From Tenacibaculum lutimaris (GTDB lineage: Bacteria > Bacteroidota > Bacteroidia > Flavobacteriales > Flavobacteriaceae): a stretch of 64,000 nucleotides of DNA. The translations under genes were made by a program, and so were the position numbers. Below, piece by piece: positions 27,212 to 35,352 of this stretch (position 1 is the stretch's first letter; the number at the start of each line of letters is the position of its first letter). The notes beneath the pieces were generated by a model. That model saw nothing but the letters and a program-made list of their open reading frames with translations. It was not told the origin of the DNA and searched no databases. The stretch spans positions 518,274 to 582,273 of the forward strand of contig NZ_RAQM01000006.1 in NCBI RefSeq assembly GCF_003610735.1, given 5' to 3'.

Positions 27212-27646
27212 TTAATTGAGATTAACATTTTTAATAGCGATAGTAAAGTCATCTAAATCATTATCATTTAAAATTAAATGGATGGCTTCATCACAAACTT
27301 TTTCAACATTTTTATCAGAAAAGTTTAAGGCGAGTGCTATTTTACGAAGTATACCAACTTCTTCTTTTGCTACTTCTTCATCAGCAAAAATCATTTTAGT
27401 TAAAAGATATAAACGTTCAATACGCTCATCGTAACTTACTGGTGAGTTTACAGGAAATTTTTCAGGACTTTTTAAAATAAGAGTATATTCTTCTTCACTA
27501 ATGTTTAATTTCTTAGAAGCTCTATCTAATAGTTCTTGTTCACCTTCAGAAATGATTCCGTCAACTTTAGCAATTTTTACGATGCTGGCAAAATGCCCTA
27601 TTTCTTGTTTGTGTTTTCCGCTCGAATATAAATCTGATATCGACAT
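27212..27646 (-). CDS. TerB family protein
   Basis: 144 residues, all helical, matching the TerB/DjlA N-terminal fold: FASIVKIAKVDGIISEGEQELLDR (split over about residues 19-42), with the acidic D-G-x-I-S-x-x-E pattern that repeats as ADEEVAKEEVGIL later. TerB-type domains bind metal and occur in tellurite-resistance operons and many stress loci. No other ter genes are here, so tellurite resistance should not be assumed. The 5' flank contains two perfect hairpins. Confidence 0.8.
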   Translation of the reverse strand: MSISDLYSSGKHKQEIGHFASIVKIAKVDGIISEGEQELLDRASKKLNISEEEYTLILKSPEKFPVNSPVSYDERIERLYLLTKMIFADEEVAKEEVGILRKIALALNFSDKNVEKVCDEAIHLILNDNDLDDFTIAIKNVNLN

Positions 27647-27996
27647 AATTTTATTTTTATAAATACTATCAACAGGTAAGTTTAAAGCCTGTCAACTTTC
27701 GTCGAAAGTTAACAATTCTACCCAAAAACAAGGTATTATTTTTTCTTATAGTTGTTTTGTTTTGTATAAAAAGTAGTAATAAAATAGGATTATTTAATTG
27801 GTGATTTAAGACGCTTTTTAAAAACAGCAATACAAATACCTATATCTTGTTATTATCGTTGTTTAAAATGGTTTTATGGCGTTTTTAGCTTTGTAAAACC
27901 AAAAATTGAAGACCAAATAGGTATTTTTTATCATTTCGAAAAAAAGTATAAAAAATTAACTAACTTGTTAACGAGCAAATTTTAATAGAAGCAAAA
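27647..27996. promoter_or_regulatory. intergenic region with inverted repeats
   Basis: A 350-base divergent gap. It contains ACAGG/CCTGT (27672-27676 with 27688-27692), AACTTTC/GAAAGTT (27694-27700 with 27704-27710, 3-base centre), and TGGTTTTA/TAAAACCA (27869-27876 with 27894-27901). A -7-like TAGCTTTG at 27886-27893 for the rightward gene falls inside the last inverted repeat, so that repeat could be an operator. No small gene was found. Confidence 0.4.
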
Positions 27997-28497
27997 ATGA
28001 AATTAGTACTTACCTTTTGTTTTTTTCTTTTTTCAACCGTGTTTGGTTTTTCACAAAATCAACAAGACATAGAAAATGAAATTAATGAGCAAGTTTGGCA
28101 ACCATTTAAAAAATCTTTTGAAGCTCGAGATTGGAAAACATTTAACAGTTTACATACCGATGATGTTTTAAGAGCGAACAAATATGGAATTCGTATAGGA
28201 GCTGAATACAAAAATTCTATTGAAGCTTCTTATCAGAAACCAATTAATAAAAGACGAAAGATAGACTTTTGTTTCGACCAAAGAATTTATAAGGAACATA
28301 CAGGTTATGAAGTAGGTTATTACCGAATCATTTCCACAGAAAAAGATAAAAAACCTACTATTTCATACGGAAGTTTCCACGTGGTATTGAAAAAAATAAA
28401 CAATCAATGGTTTATAGCTCAAGATTGGGATACCAATACTATGAATGGAAAACTAATTACCAAACAAGATTTCGAAACAGGGAATTGTTTACAATAA
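27997..28497 (+). CDS. exported DUF4440/SnoaL-like protein
   Basis: 166 residues. Signal peptide at residues 1-19 (cut near Phe-Gly-Phe-Ser-Gln). The mature part has the NTF2-like cone fold: WQPFKKSFEARDWKTFNSLHTDDVLR (split over about 35-60), then strands with YEVGYYRIIS and ISYGSFHVVLKKINNQWFIAQDWD. This is the usual layout of DUF4440/SnoaL-like proteins, which bind or turn over small molecules; no catalytic residue can be named. It is followed within 8 bases by the repeat locus. Confidence 0.75.
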   Translation: MKLVLTFCFFLFSTVFGFSQNQQDIENEINEQVWQPFKKSFEARDWKTFNSLHTDDVLRANKYGIRIGAEYKNSIEASYQKPINKRRKIDFCFDQRIYKEHTGYEVGYYRIISTEKDKKPTISYGSFHVVLKKINNQWFIAQDWDTNTMNGKLITKQDFETGNCLQ

Positions 28498-28504
28498 CAT
28501 AGCT

Positions 28505-28827
28505 GTAATTCTGAAGTACAGCGAAACAATCTCTAAATAGTGTGTTCTCAACTAACAGATTACTTCGGTCGTCACCTCCCTCGTAATGACGCTTATTTTT
28601 ATGTTTTGCTATTATTCATATATCGTCATTGCGAGCGACAGCGAAGCAATCTTTAAATAGTGTGTTCCCAACCAACAGATTACGTCGTCGTATCCTCCTC
28701 GTAATGACGCTTATTTTTATGTTTTGTTATCATTCATATATCGTCATTGCGAGCGTTAGCGAAGCAATCTTTTCCTTATGAGTTGTAAATAAACAGATTA
28801 CTTCAGTTGTACCTCCTTTGTAATGAC
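28505..28827. repeat. palindromic repeat array A (3 units)
   Basis: Three units of about 86 bases: 28505-28591 (left arm degenerate), 28624-28709 and 28742-28827, starting about 118 bases apart. Each begins near CGTCATTGCGAG, continues to GCGAAGCAATCT, has a loop with TGTGTTCCCAACCAAC-like bases, then CAGATTACTTCG and ends CTCGTAATGACG. The outer arms are complementary with one mismatch, and the inner CGAAGCAATCT pairs with AGATTACTTCG with mismatches, so each unit can form a long hairpin. The family resembles palindromic repeats dispersed in many Bacteroidota genomes. Confidence 0.92.
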
Positions 28828-28835
28828 AAAATATT

Positions 28836-29132
28836 TTAAAAATCGAACACCCAACCCTCAGCTAAATCCAACCAATCAGGATTCTCAAGATTAATCAAAT
28901 TCTCTTTTCTTTTTCTACTACCAGCTTTTAACTGTTTCTCTCTAGCAATCGCTTCATCCATAGTAGAAAATTGTTCGAAATACACGAGTTTATCACAATT
29001 ATATCGATGAGAAAAACCATTGTGTTTTCCTGATTTATGCTCATAAACTCTTTTGATTAGGTTAGAAGTAACTCCAATGTATATAACAGTATTATTCTTG
29101 TTGGTTAAGAGGTAAATACAAGGCTTTTTCAT
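28836..29132 (-). CDS. GIY-YIG nuclease family protein (UPF0213/YhbQ-like)
   Basis: 98 residues, a stand-alone GIY-YIG domain. The GIY-like IYLLT (residues 6-10) and YIG as VIYIGVTSNL (16-25) are followed by LIKRVYEH with the catalytic Arg (about 28), HNGFSHRY, and EAIAREKQLKAGSRKRKENLI with the metal-binding Glu (about 63). All catalytic positions are intact. The gene sits between array A and array B, within 9 and 28 bases of them, on the strand opposite to the unit direction used here. Single-domain GIY-YIG proteins are multicopy in flavobacteria; whether they act on these repeats is unknown. Confidence 0.9.
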   Translation of the reverse strand: MKKPCIYLLTNKNNTVIYIGVTSNLIKRVYEHKSGKHNGFSHRYNCDKLVYFEQFSTMDEAIAREKQLKAGSRKRKENLINLENPDWLDLAEGWVFDF

Positions 29133-29159
29133 AGTGTTAATTTACAAAATTATTTACAT

Positions 29160-29834
29160 CGTCATTGCGAGCGTTAGCGAAGCAATCTTTAACTCGTGCG
29201 TTCCCAACCAATAGATTACTTCGTCGTATGCTCCTCGTAATGACGTTGAAATTTTTTGTTTCGTTGTTGCTATTCATACCGTCATTGCGAGTGTTAACGA
29301 AGCAATCTTTAACTTGTGCGTTCCCAACCAACAGATTACTTCGTCGTATCCTCCTTGTAATGACGTTGAAATTTTTTGTTTTGTTGTTGCTATTCATACC
29401 GTCATTGCGAGTGCTAACAAAGTAATCTTTAAGTTATGCGTTCTCGATTAACAGATTACTTCAGTCGTACCTCCTTCGTAATGAAGTTGAAATTTTTTGT
29501 TTCGTTGTTGCTATTCATACCGTCATTGCGAGCGATAGCGAAGCAATCTTTAAGTTGTGCGTTCCCAACCAACAGATTACTTCGGTCGTCACCTCCCTCG
29601 TAATGACGTTAGGTTTATTTTTTATTCGTCATTGCGAGTGTTAACGAAGCAATCTTTAAGTTGTGAGTTCCCAACCAACAGATTACTTCGTCGTATCCTC
29701 CTCGTAATGACGTTGAAATTTTTTGTTTCGTTGTTGCTATTCATACCGTCATTGCGAGCGATAGCGAAGCAATCTTTAAGTTATGCGTTTCCAACCAACA
29801 GCTTACTTCGGTCATAACTTCCCTCGTAATGACG
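29160..29834. repeat. palindromic repeat array B (6 units, about 120-bp period)
   Basis: Six units of the array A family at 29160-29245, 29280-29365, 29400-29486, 29521-29608, 29627-29712 and 29747-29834. Start-to-start distances are 120, 120, 121, 106 and 120 bases, and most spacers share TTGAAATTTTTTG...GTTGTTGCTATTCATAC, so this is a tandem duplication of unit plus spacer, not independent insertions. Apparent reading frames of 80-90 codons in this stretch are translations of the repeat and are not genes. Confidence 0.93.
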
Positions 29835-30111
29835 AAAAGGTTTGCCTCCCTCCTCTTTTTTTACTATGTTTAACACGCTAAAAAAAGTAAAAAGTAGTAC
29901 TACCCCTTATCTCAACTATTTTTTTATTTAAAAAGTAACAACAAACACTTCTTTATGGATTGTCGTAAAGAGTTGTGGTTGTATGTATTTAATTTAGTGT
30001 CTAAAAAAGAAACGTAAAATACGTTTATACAACTATTTGTATAAGTATAGAGATGTATTTTATACAGATCTAAACAAGTTGTGTACAATTTCAACAAAAA
30101 AACCGAATTAG
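29835..30111. promoter_or_regulatory. noncoding region before the nuclease-like gene
   Basis: No gene seen. AAACGTA (30010-30016) and TACGTTT (30020-30026) form a perfect palindrome, and TATAC/GTATA (30026-30030 with 30039-30043) a second overlapping one; these could be an operator. At 30078-30090 is GTTGTGTACAATT, which resembles the left boundary expected of a cassette when compared with the GTT at 31668. Confidence 0.35.
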
Positions 30112-31536
30112 ATGAAAATAAGTGAACATTTTGGACTGAATAAATCTCAAGCGGAATTAGATTTTATTGATATTGATTTTACGACTGACACACCTCTTTT
30201 TTTAGACCCTTTCTTTTTGAGTAAAAAGACTGATAATTGGTCAAATCAAGCAACTTTAACTTTGCGTAATTTTTTCCAAAGAGTTATTGACTTAATAAGA
30301 GCAGGAAATGAAAATGAGGCAAAAGAATTATTTGACTATTTACACGAACCGAACACAACTTGTTTAGGACTGTCAAGAGGTAATCCTCAAGGTAAAGGAG
30401 TTGGAGCTGGAGATACAGATAAAATCTATGACAGCTTATTAAGAAGTAGAGCAATACAAACAGGATTAATTCAAGATATAGAAGATAATATTTTATTTGT
30501 TGATAATTTCGGAAAAGACAAACTTTCTGATATGACGACTAATATAATTACAAAGCATTTGATTGATTACACTCAAAATCAATGTAGACTGCACAATATT
30601 CCTCTTTCGGCTGGCGTAAATTCAGGTTTCTTTTGGAATAGTCGACAAGAAGAGTGGGAATCTGAACATACAGAAATGCTCGTAATAAACGGGCGAAAAC
30701 TATTATTAGTTCCCAAAGGAATAGTTTCCTTTAGTAAGGCTTACGTTCCTGATAGGTATTACAATCAATTTGTCCTAGATTTTTTACAAAATGAGAACAT
30801 CAGAATGAATACAGCTTTAGTTCAAAGACGTCAAAGTGGAACTAGATATGTAACCAAAAAAAGTCTCAAAGAAATAAATCCACTATCAAAAGAATTTTTG
30901 AGAAGATTCACTAGACAACATCCGGAAATTTTACAGCAGTTCAAGGATGAATTAGAAGTTAGCTCTTTGGCAAATATTGAGTTTACAGAATTTAATTTCA
31001 GAGCAGTTGCGACATCTTTAATTGAAAGATTAAATGCAACACCAACAGGTTCTGCTAATGCCGATAATTTCCATAATATTATTATTGGAATTTTAGAATT
31101 AATATTTTACCCACATCTTATAAATCCAATAAAAGAGAGAGAAATTCACGATGGTAGAAAAAGAATTGATTTAGTATTCGATAATGCCGCTCAAGATGGA
31201 ATTTTTAGAAGACTCTCGGAGAATCATAATATACCTTGTCCCTACATTTTTGTAGAATGTAAAAATTACACAAAAGATGTTGCTAATCCAGAAGTTGACC
31301 AATTAGCAGGTAGGTTTTCTGTAAACAGAGGAAAAGTTGGGTTTTTAGTGTGTAGAAATGTTGATAATATGCCTAGATTAATTCAGAGGTGTAAAGACAC
31401 GTTTAATGATGGAAGAGGACTTATGATACCGTTAGTGGATAATGATTTAATTGAGTTGTTAAATGTCTACAATGATTGGGATTGGGAACCGATTGAACGA
31501 TTTTTATCGGACAGAATAAGAGAAATAACAATATAA
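30112..31536 (+). CDS. putative PD-(D/E)xK nuclease of unknown system (474 aa)
   Basis: I do not recognise a named family. The C-terminal third has a restriction-endonuclease-like core: Glu329 in a hydrophobic helix (GILELIF), Asp353 in RKRIDLVF (350-355), Glu382 and Lys384 in FVECKNY (380-386), and a downstream helix with EVDQLAGRF (394-402), the usual D...E-x-K plus QxxxY-like order. The N-terminal 300 residues start with SEHFGLNKSQAELDFIDIDF and hold no known domain; LVPKGIVSFSKAYVPDRYYNQF and ITKHLIDYTQNQCRLHNIPL are distinctive. A sensing or DNA-binding role there is inference. It stands alone next to repeats and before an attC-like site, which suggests an acquired gene, perhaps for defence. 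Confidence 0.65.
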   Translation: MKISEHFGLNKSQAELDFIDIDFTTDTPLFLDPFFLSKKTDNWSNQATLTLRNFFQRVIDLIRAGNENEAKELFDYLHEPNTTCLGLSRGNPQGKGVGAGDTDKIYDSLLRSRAIQTGLIQDIEDNILFVDNFGKDKLSDMTTNIITKHLIDYTQNQCRLHNIPLSAGVNSGFFWNSRQEEWESEHTEMLVINGRKLLLVPKGIVSFSKAYVPDRYYNQFVLDFLQNENIRMNTALVQRRQSGTRYVTKKSLKEINPLSKEFLRRFTRQHPEILQQFKDELEVSSLANIEFTEFNFRAVATSLIERLNATPTGSANADNFHNIIIGILELIFYPHLINPIKEREIHDGRKRIDLVFDNAAQDGIFRRLSENHNIPCPYIFVECKNYTKDVANPEVDQLAGRFSVNRGKVGFLVCRNVDNMPRLIQRCKDTFNDGRGLMIPLVDNDLIELLNVYNDWDWEPIERFLSDRIREITI

Positions 31537-31540
31537 AAAC

Positions 31541-31670
31541 CACCCGCAACTATGGCTATAAGTAATTGCTTGTTCTCGCCTACTTCTAAAAACCTTCGAG
31601 TATTTTCAGCTTGGTGTATACTTGCAAAGTTTAGTGCTAATTCGCGCAACTACTCATAGCTGGAGATGTT
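31541..31670 (+). repeat. attC-like inverted repeat after the nuclease gene
   Basis: GGCTATAAGTAATTGC (31554-31569) is matched at 13 of 16 positions by the reverse complement of the segment ending near 31661, with about 75 bases between; an inner GAGTAT/ATACTT pair (about 31598-31603 and 31617-31622) adds a second stem. The element ends with GATGTT at 31665-31670. A long imperfect hairpin starting just after a single ORF and ending at GTT is the architecture of an integron cassette recombination site, though the classical R boxes are not clearly conserved. Confidence 0.5.
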
Positions 31671-31705
31671 AAAAAACAAAACTCCCACACAAAAAATAAT
31701 CCTCG

Positions 31706-31713
31706 TACATTTG
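31706..31713 (+). promoter_or_regulatory. TAnnTTTG -7 element for mfd
   Basis: TACATTTG lies 17 bases before the TTG start at 31731 and 36 bases after the attC-like element, so mfd keeps its own promoter. Confidence 0.55.
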
Positions 31714-31730
31714 CGTAAAATTTTTGTACG

Positions 31731-34700
31731 TTGAGCAAACAATCGATTGTAAACCAATACCAACAATCTGATAATGTAAAACAGATTGTAAATCAGCTTC
31801 AACAAGAACAACACCATTTTCAAATCACGAATTTGGTCGGTTCTTCGTTGTCTTTTGTCATTTCCGAAACTTTTAAACAGGCCGATAAACCTTACTTGTT
31901 AATTTGTAACGACAAGGAAGAAGCCGCTTATTATCTAAACGATTTAGAGCAGTTATTAGGCGATAAAAACGTGTTGTTTTATCCGGGTTCATATCGCAGA
32001 CCCTATCAGATAGAAGAAACCGATAACGCCAATGTATTACTGCGTTCAGAGGTGTTAAACCGTATCAATTCTCGTAAAAAACCTGCGATTATTGTTACCT
32101 ACCCTACTGCGCTGTTCGAAAAAGTAGTTACCAAGAAAGAACTGGAAAAAAACACGCTAAAAGTAGCCGTGGGCGAGCAAGTATCGCTCGATTTTGTCAA
32201 CGAAGTACTGTTCGAATACCATTTTAAACGCGTTGATTTTGTAACCGAACCAGGAGAATTTTCGGTACGTGGTGGAATTATCGATGTGTTTTCTTTTTCT
32301 CACGACGAGCCTTATCGTATTGAGTTTTTTGGTGATGAGGTAGACAGCATCCGAACGTTTGATGTAGAAACGCAACTTTCTAAAGAAAAACTGAAGAAAG
32401 TAAGCATTATGCCCAATGTAGAAAACAAAGCGTTGGAAGAAAGCAGAGAAAGCTTTTTAAAATACATCTGGTCTAAAACCGCTGTTTTTGTTAAAAATGT
32501 AGACTTGTTAAGCGATTCGTTAGACAAATTCTACCGAAAAGCAGAATTGTCGTTCAACGAACTATCTACAGAAATTAAGCACGCAAAACCAGAAGAACTG
32601 TTTTGTAACGGTGAACTGATTCGTAATCAGTTACAAGAATTTACCATGGTAGACATTGGTAAAAACCGTCATTCCGAACGTAGTGAGGAATCTTTTAAAG
32701 GTGAAGTAAGCATCAACTTCGATACCCATCCACAGCCTTCTTTCAACAAAAAATTCGATTTGTTAATTCAGAATTTTAATGAGTTTTCAGCCAAAGGATT
32801 TACCAATTATATTTTCTGTTCTAACGACAAGCAAGCACAGCGTTTCCACGATATTTTTGACGATGGTGAACAAGAAGTTTCTTATGAAACCATTGTGTTT
32901 CCGTTATATCAAGGATTTGTAGATTTAGACAATAAAATTGTTTGTTATACCGATCATCAAATATTTGAGCGTTATTACAAATTCCGATTGAAGAATGGAT
33001 ACGCGAAAAAGCAATCCATCACCCTACAAGAATTGACCAAATTAGACGTAGGTGATTATGTAACCCACATCGACCACGGTATTGGAAAGTTTGGAGGATT
33101 GCAAAAAATTGATGTAGAAGGCAAAAAACAAGAAGCCATCAAGTTAATTTATGGCGACCGCGATATTTTATACGTAAGCATTCACTCGCTACACAAAATA
33201 TCAAAATTCAATGGAAAAGACGGAAAACCGCCTAAAGTATATAAACTAGGGTCGAATGCTTGGAAAAAAGTCAAGCAAAAAACCAAAGCCCGCGTAAAAC
33301 ATATTGCATTCAACCTAATTCAGTTATACGCAAAACGAAAACTGCAAAAAGGATTTGCTTTCGGACCCGATACGCACATGCAACACGAGTTGGAAGCAAG
33401 TTTCTTATACGAAGATACACCCGATCAGTTCTCTTCTACCCAAGAGGTAAAAGCCGATATGGAAAAAGAACAACCTATGGATCGTTTGGTGTGTGGTGAT
33501 GTTGGTTTTGGAAAAACAGAAATTGCCATTAGAGCTGCTTTTAAAGCCGTAGATAACGGAAAACAAGTTGCAGTCTTAGTACCAACCACGGTTTTAGCTT
33601 TTCAGCACTTTAAAACCTTTTCTAAGCGATTAAAAGACTTTCCGGTCACCATTGACTATCTAAACCGTTTTAGAACCACAAAACAGCGCAAAGGCGTGTT
33701 AGAAGGTGTTACCGATGGAAGTGTAGATATAGTGATAGGAACACATCAATTAACCAATAAAGCAGTTCAGTTTAAAGATTTAGGATTGTTGATTATTGAT
33801 GAGGAACAAAAATTTGGAGTAGCAGCGAAAGACAAGTTAAAAACAATTAAAGAAAATGTAGATACGCTAACCTTAACGGCAACCCCAATTCCGCGTACTT
33901 TACAGTTCAGTTTGATGGCGGCGCGAGATTTATCGGTGATTAAAACGCCACCACCTAACCGTCACCCCATAGAAACCAATGTAATTCGCTTTAGTGAAGA
34001 AACCATTCGTGATGCGATTTCGTACGAGATTTCTCGTGGAGGACAGGTGTTTTTTATCCACAATCGTATTGAAAACATCAAAGAAGTAGCAGGGTTGCTA
34101 CAACGCTTACTTCCGAATGCAAAAATTGGGATTGGGCACGGACAAATGGAAGGAAAAAAGTTAGAAGAACTCATGCTTGGCTTTATGAACAATGAGTTTG
34201 ATGTACTAGTTTCTACTACGATTATTGAAAGTGGTTTGGATGTACCAAATGCGAATACGATTTTTATTAACAATGCAAATAACTTCGGATTGTCTGACTT
34301 ACACCAAATGCGTGGTCGTGTAGGACGTTCGAACAAAAAAGCCTTCTGTTATTTTATCACACCACCTTATCATCACATGACCGACGATGCGCGTAAACGA
34401 ATTCAGGCATTAGAACTGTTTTCTGATTTAGGAAGCGGATTGAATATTGCCATGAAAGATTTAGAGATTCGTGGTGCTGGAGATTTGTTAGGTGGCGAAC
34501 AAAGCGGATTTATCAACGATATTGGGTTTGATACATATCAGAAAATCTTACAAGAAGCCATTGAAGAACTGAAGGAAAATGAGTTTAAAGACTTATACCC
34601 TACGGATGAAAATGCACCGAAAGAGTATGTAAAAGAGGTGCAAATTGATACCGATTTTGAAATTCTATTCCCAGATGATTATGTGAATTCAGTAACCGAA

Positions 34701-35087
34701 CGTTTGAGCTTATATAACAAATTAGGAACCTTAACCACGGAAGAAGAATTGCAAACCTTTGAAAGTGAAATTATCGACCGTTTTGGTGAATATCCAACCC
34801 AAGTAGCCGATTTATTAGACAGTGTTCGTATTAAATGGTTAGCGAAAGAATTAGGCTTAGAAAAAGTGATTTTAAAGCAAAAACGTTTGATTGGATATTT
34901 TGTATCCGATCAGCAAAGTGCTTTTTATCAAACGGAAGCATTTACGAAGATGTTGAAATACGTACAGCACAACCCGAAAAGTTGTGTAATGAAAGAAAAG
35001 AAAACCAAAAACGGATTGCGCTTACTCATCACATTTATAAAAATTGATAGTGTACATAAAGCGTTAGAGACGTTACAGAAAGTTTAA
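31731..35087 (+). CDS. mfd: transcription-repair coupling factor
   Basis: 1118 residues. Removes RNA polymerase stalled at DNA damage and recruits UvrA. Order: UvrB-like N-terminal domains (about 1-310), the RNA-polymerase-interacting domain with LDVGDYVTHIDHGIGKFGG (about 438-456), the helicase with Walker A GDVGFGKTE (about 590) and IIDEEQKFG (about 689), SATDR-like TATPIPRTLQ, RGRVGRSNKKA, and the C-terminal TRCF domain. Start is TTG; no in-frame ATG fits and the promoter is 17 bases upstream. Residues 313-322 (NRHSERSEES region) are encoded by a piece of palindromic repeat inserted in frame. Confidence 0.95.
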   Translation: MSKQSIVNQYQQSDNVKQIVNQLQQEQHHFQITNLVGSSLSFVISETFKQADKPYLLICNDKEEAAYYLNDLEQLLGDKNVLFYPGSYRRPYQIEETDNANVLLRSEVLNRINSRKKPAIIVTYPTALFEKVVTKKELEKNTLKVAVGEQVSLDFVNEVLFEYHFKRVDFVTEPGEFSVRGGIIDVFSFSHDEPYRIEFFGDEVDSIRTFDVETQLSKEKLKKVSIMPNVENKALEESRESFLKYIWSKTAVFVKNVDLLSDSLDKFYRKAELSFNELSTEIKHAKPEELFCNGELIRNQLQEFTMVDIGKNRHSERSEESFKGEVSINFDTHPQPSFNKKFDLLIQNFNEFSAKGFTNYIFCSNDKQAQRFHDIFDDGEQEVSYETIVFPLYQGFVDLDNKIVCYTDHQIFERYYKFRLKNGYAKKQSITLQELTKLDVGDYVTHIDHGIGKFGGLQKIDVEGKKQEAIKLIYGDRDILYVSIHSLHKISKFNGKDGKPPKVYKLGSNAWKKVKQKTKARVKHIAFNLIQLYAKRKLQKGFAFGPDTHMQHELEASFLYEDTPDQFSSTQEVKADMEKEQPMDRLVCGDVGFGKTEIAIRAAFKAVDNGKQVAVLVPTTVLAFQHFKTFSKRLKDFPVTIDYLNRFRTTKQRKGVLEGVTDGSVDIVIGTHQLTNKAVQFKDLGLLIIDEEQKFGVAAKDKLKTIKENVDTLTLTATPIPRTLQFSLMAARDLSVIKTPPPNRHPIETNVIRFSEETIRDAISYEISRGGQVFFIHNRIENIKEVAGLLQRLLPNAKIGIGHGQMEGKKLEELMLGFMNNEFDVLVSTTIIESGLDVPNANTIFINNANNFGLSDLHQMRGRVGRSNKKAFCYFITPPYHHMTDDARKRIQALELFSDLGSGLNIAMKDLEIRGAGDLLGGEQSGFINDIGFDTYQKILQEAIEELKENEFKDLYPTDENAPKEYVKEVQIDTDFEILFPDDYVNSVTERLSLYNKLGTLTTEEELQTFESEIIDRFGEYPTQVADLLDSVRIKWLAKELGLEKVILKQKRLIGYFVSDQQSAFYQTEAFTKMLKYVQHNPKSCVMKEKKTKNGLRLLITFIKIDSVHKALETLQKV
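32667..32693 (+). repeat. in-frame palindromic repeat fragment within mfd
   Basis: Starts CGTCATTCCGAACG and ends TAGTGAGGAATCT. It has the same skeleton as the left arm of the 28-30 kb repeats (CGTCATT.CGA.CG, then TAG.GA.G.AATCT), and its translation, HSERSEES, is the peptide typical of such repeats. Only one arm is present. It lies at the junction between the N-terminal UvrB-like part and the linker, where insertion is tolerable. Confidence 0.75.
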
Positions 35088-35161
35088 TGATAAAAAAGTG
35101 ATACTTTAGTGATACAAAGTTTTACTTTTTTTTATATTTGTTGTTGTTGATACAACAAAAA

Positions 35162-35190
35162 ATCCTGATAAGTTGCAGCTTACCAGGATA
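35162..35190 (+). terminator. likely mfd terminator
   Basis: ATCCTGATAAG (35162-35172) pairs with CTTACCAGGAT (35179-35189) with one mismatch around a 6-base loop. A T-rich stretch comes only about 15 bases later, so this is less canonical than other terminators here. Confidence 0.45.
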
Positions 35191-35197
35191 TTAATTC

Positions 35198-35326
35198 TTA
35201 GTTATTTTTTTTAACTAAGAATCGGAAATAGGAAGAATTTTTTGGATAAATCCTTTTTCCTTTTTTGGTGATGTACCTGCAAAAGATGTACTCATATCCT
35301 TCAGGTGCATTTTTTAAATCACTCAT
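35198..35326 (-). CDS. small conserved-type protein (42 aa)
   Basis: A 42-codon frame from ATG 35326: a short polar start, then APEGYEYIFCRYITKKGKRI and a basic, aromatic C-terminal half. The GYEYIF...YIT..GKR pattern is one I associate with very small unannotated flavobacterial proteins, which supports a real gene over a chance frame. An earlier in-frame start at 35380 is disfavoured because it would run through a perfect hairpin. Function unknown; the Lys/Arg content would allow nucleic-acid contact. Confidence 0.55.
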   Translation of the reverse strand: MSDLKNAPEGYEYIFCRYITKKGKRIYPKNSSYFRFLVKKNN

Positions 35327-35352
35327 AATTTGTGTTTTAAAAAAATTAAACT

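Noticed and set aside
27212..27646. Tellurite resistance locus
   Set aside because: A single TerB-fold protein without other ter genes is not evidence for the phenotype.
28373..28384. parS-like GTTTCCACGTGG in the DUF4440 gene
   Set aside because: Only the CACGTG centre and part of one arm match; three mismatches, within a gene.
29137..29817. Three reading frames of about 86 codons within the repeat array
   Set aside because: Their proteins repeat every 40 residues because they translate the 120-base repeat; they appear on both strands and have no start signals.
28505..29834. CRISPR array
   Set aside because: Units are about 86 bases, palindromic over their full length, and the spacers are near-identical instead of unique; no cas genes are present.
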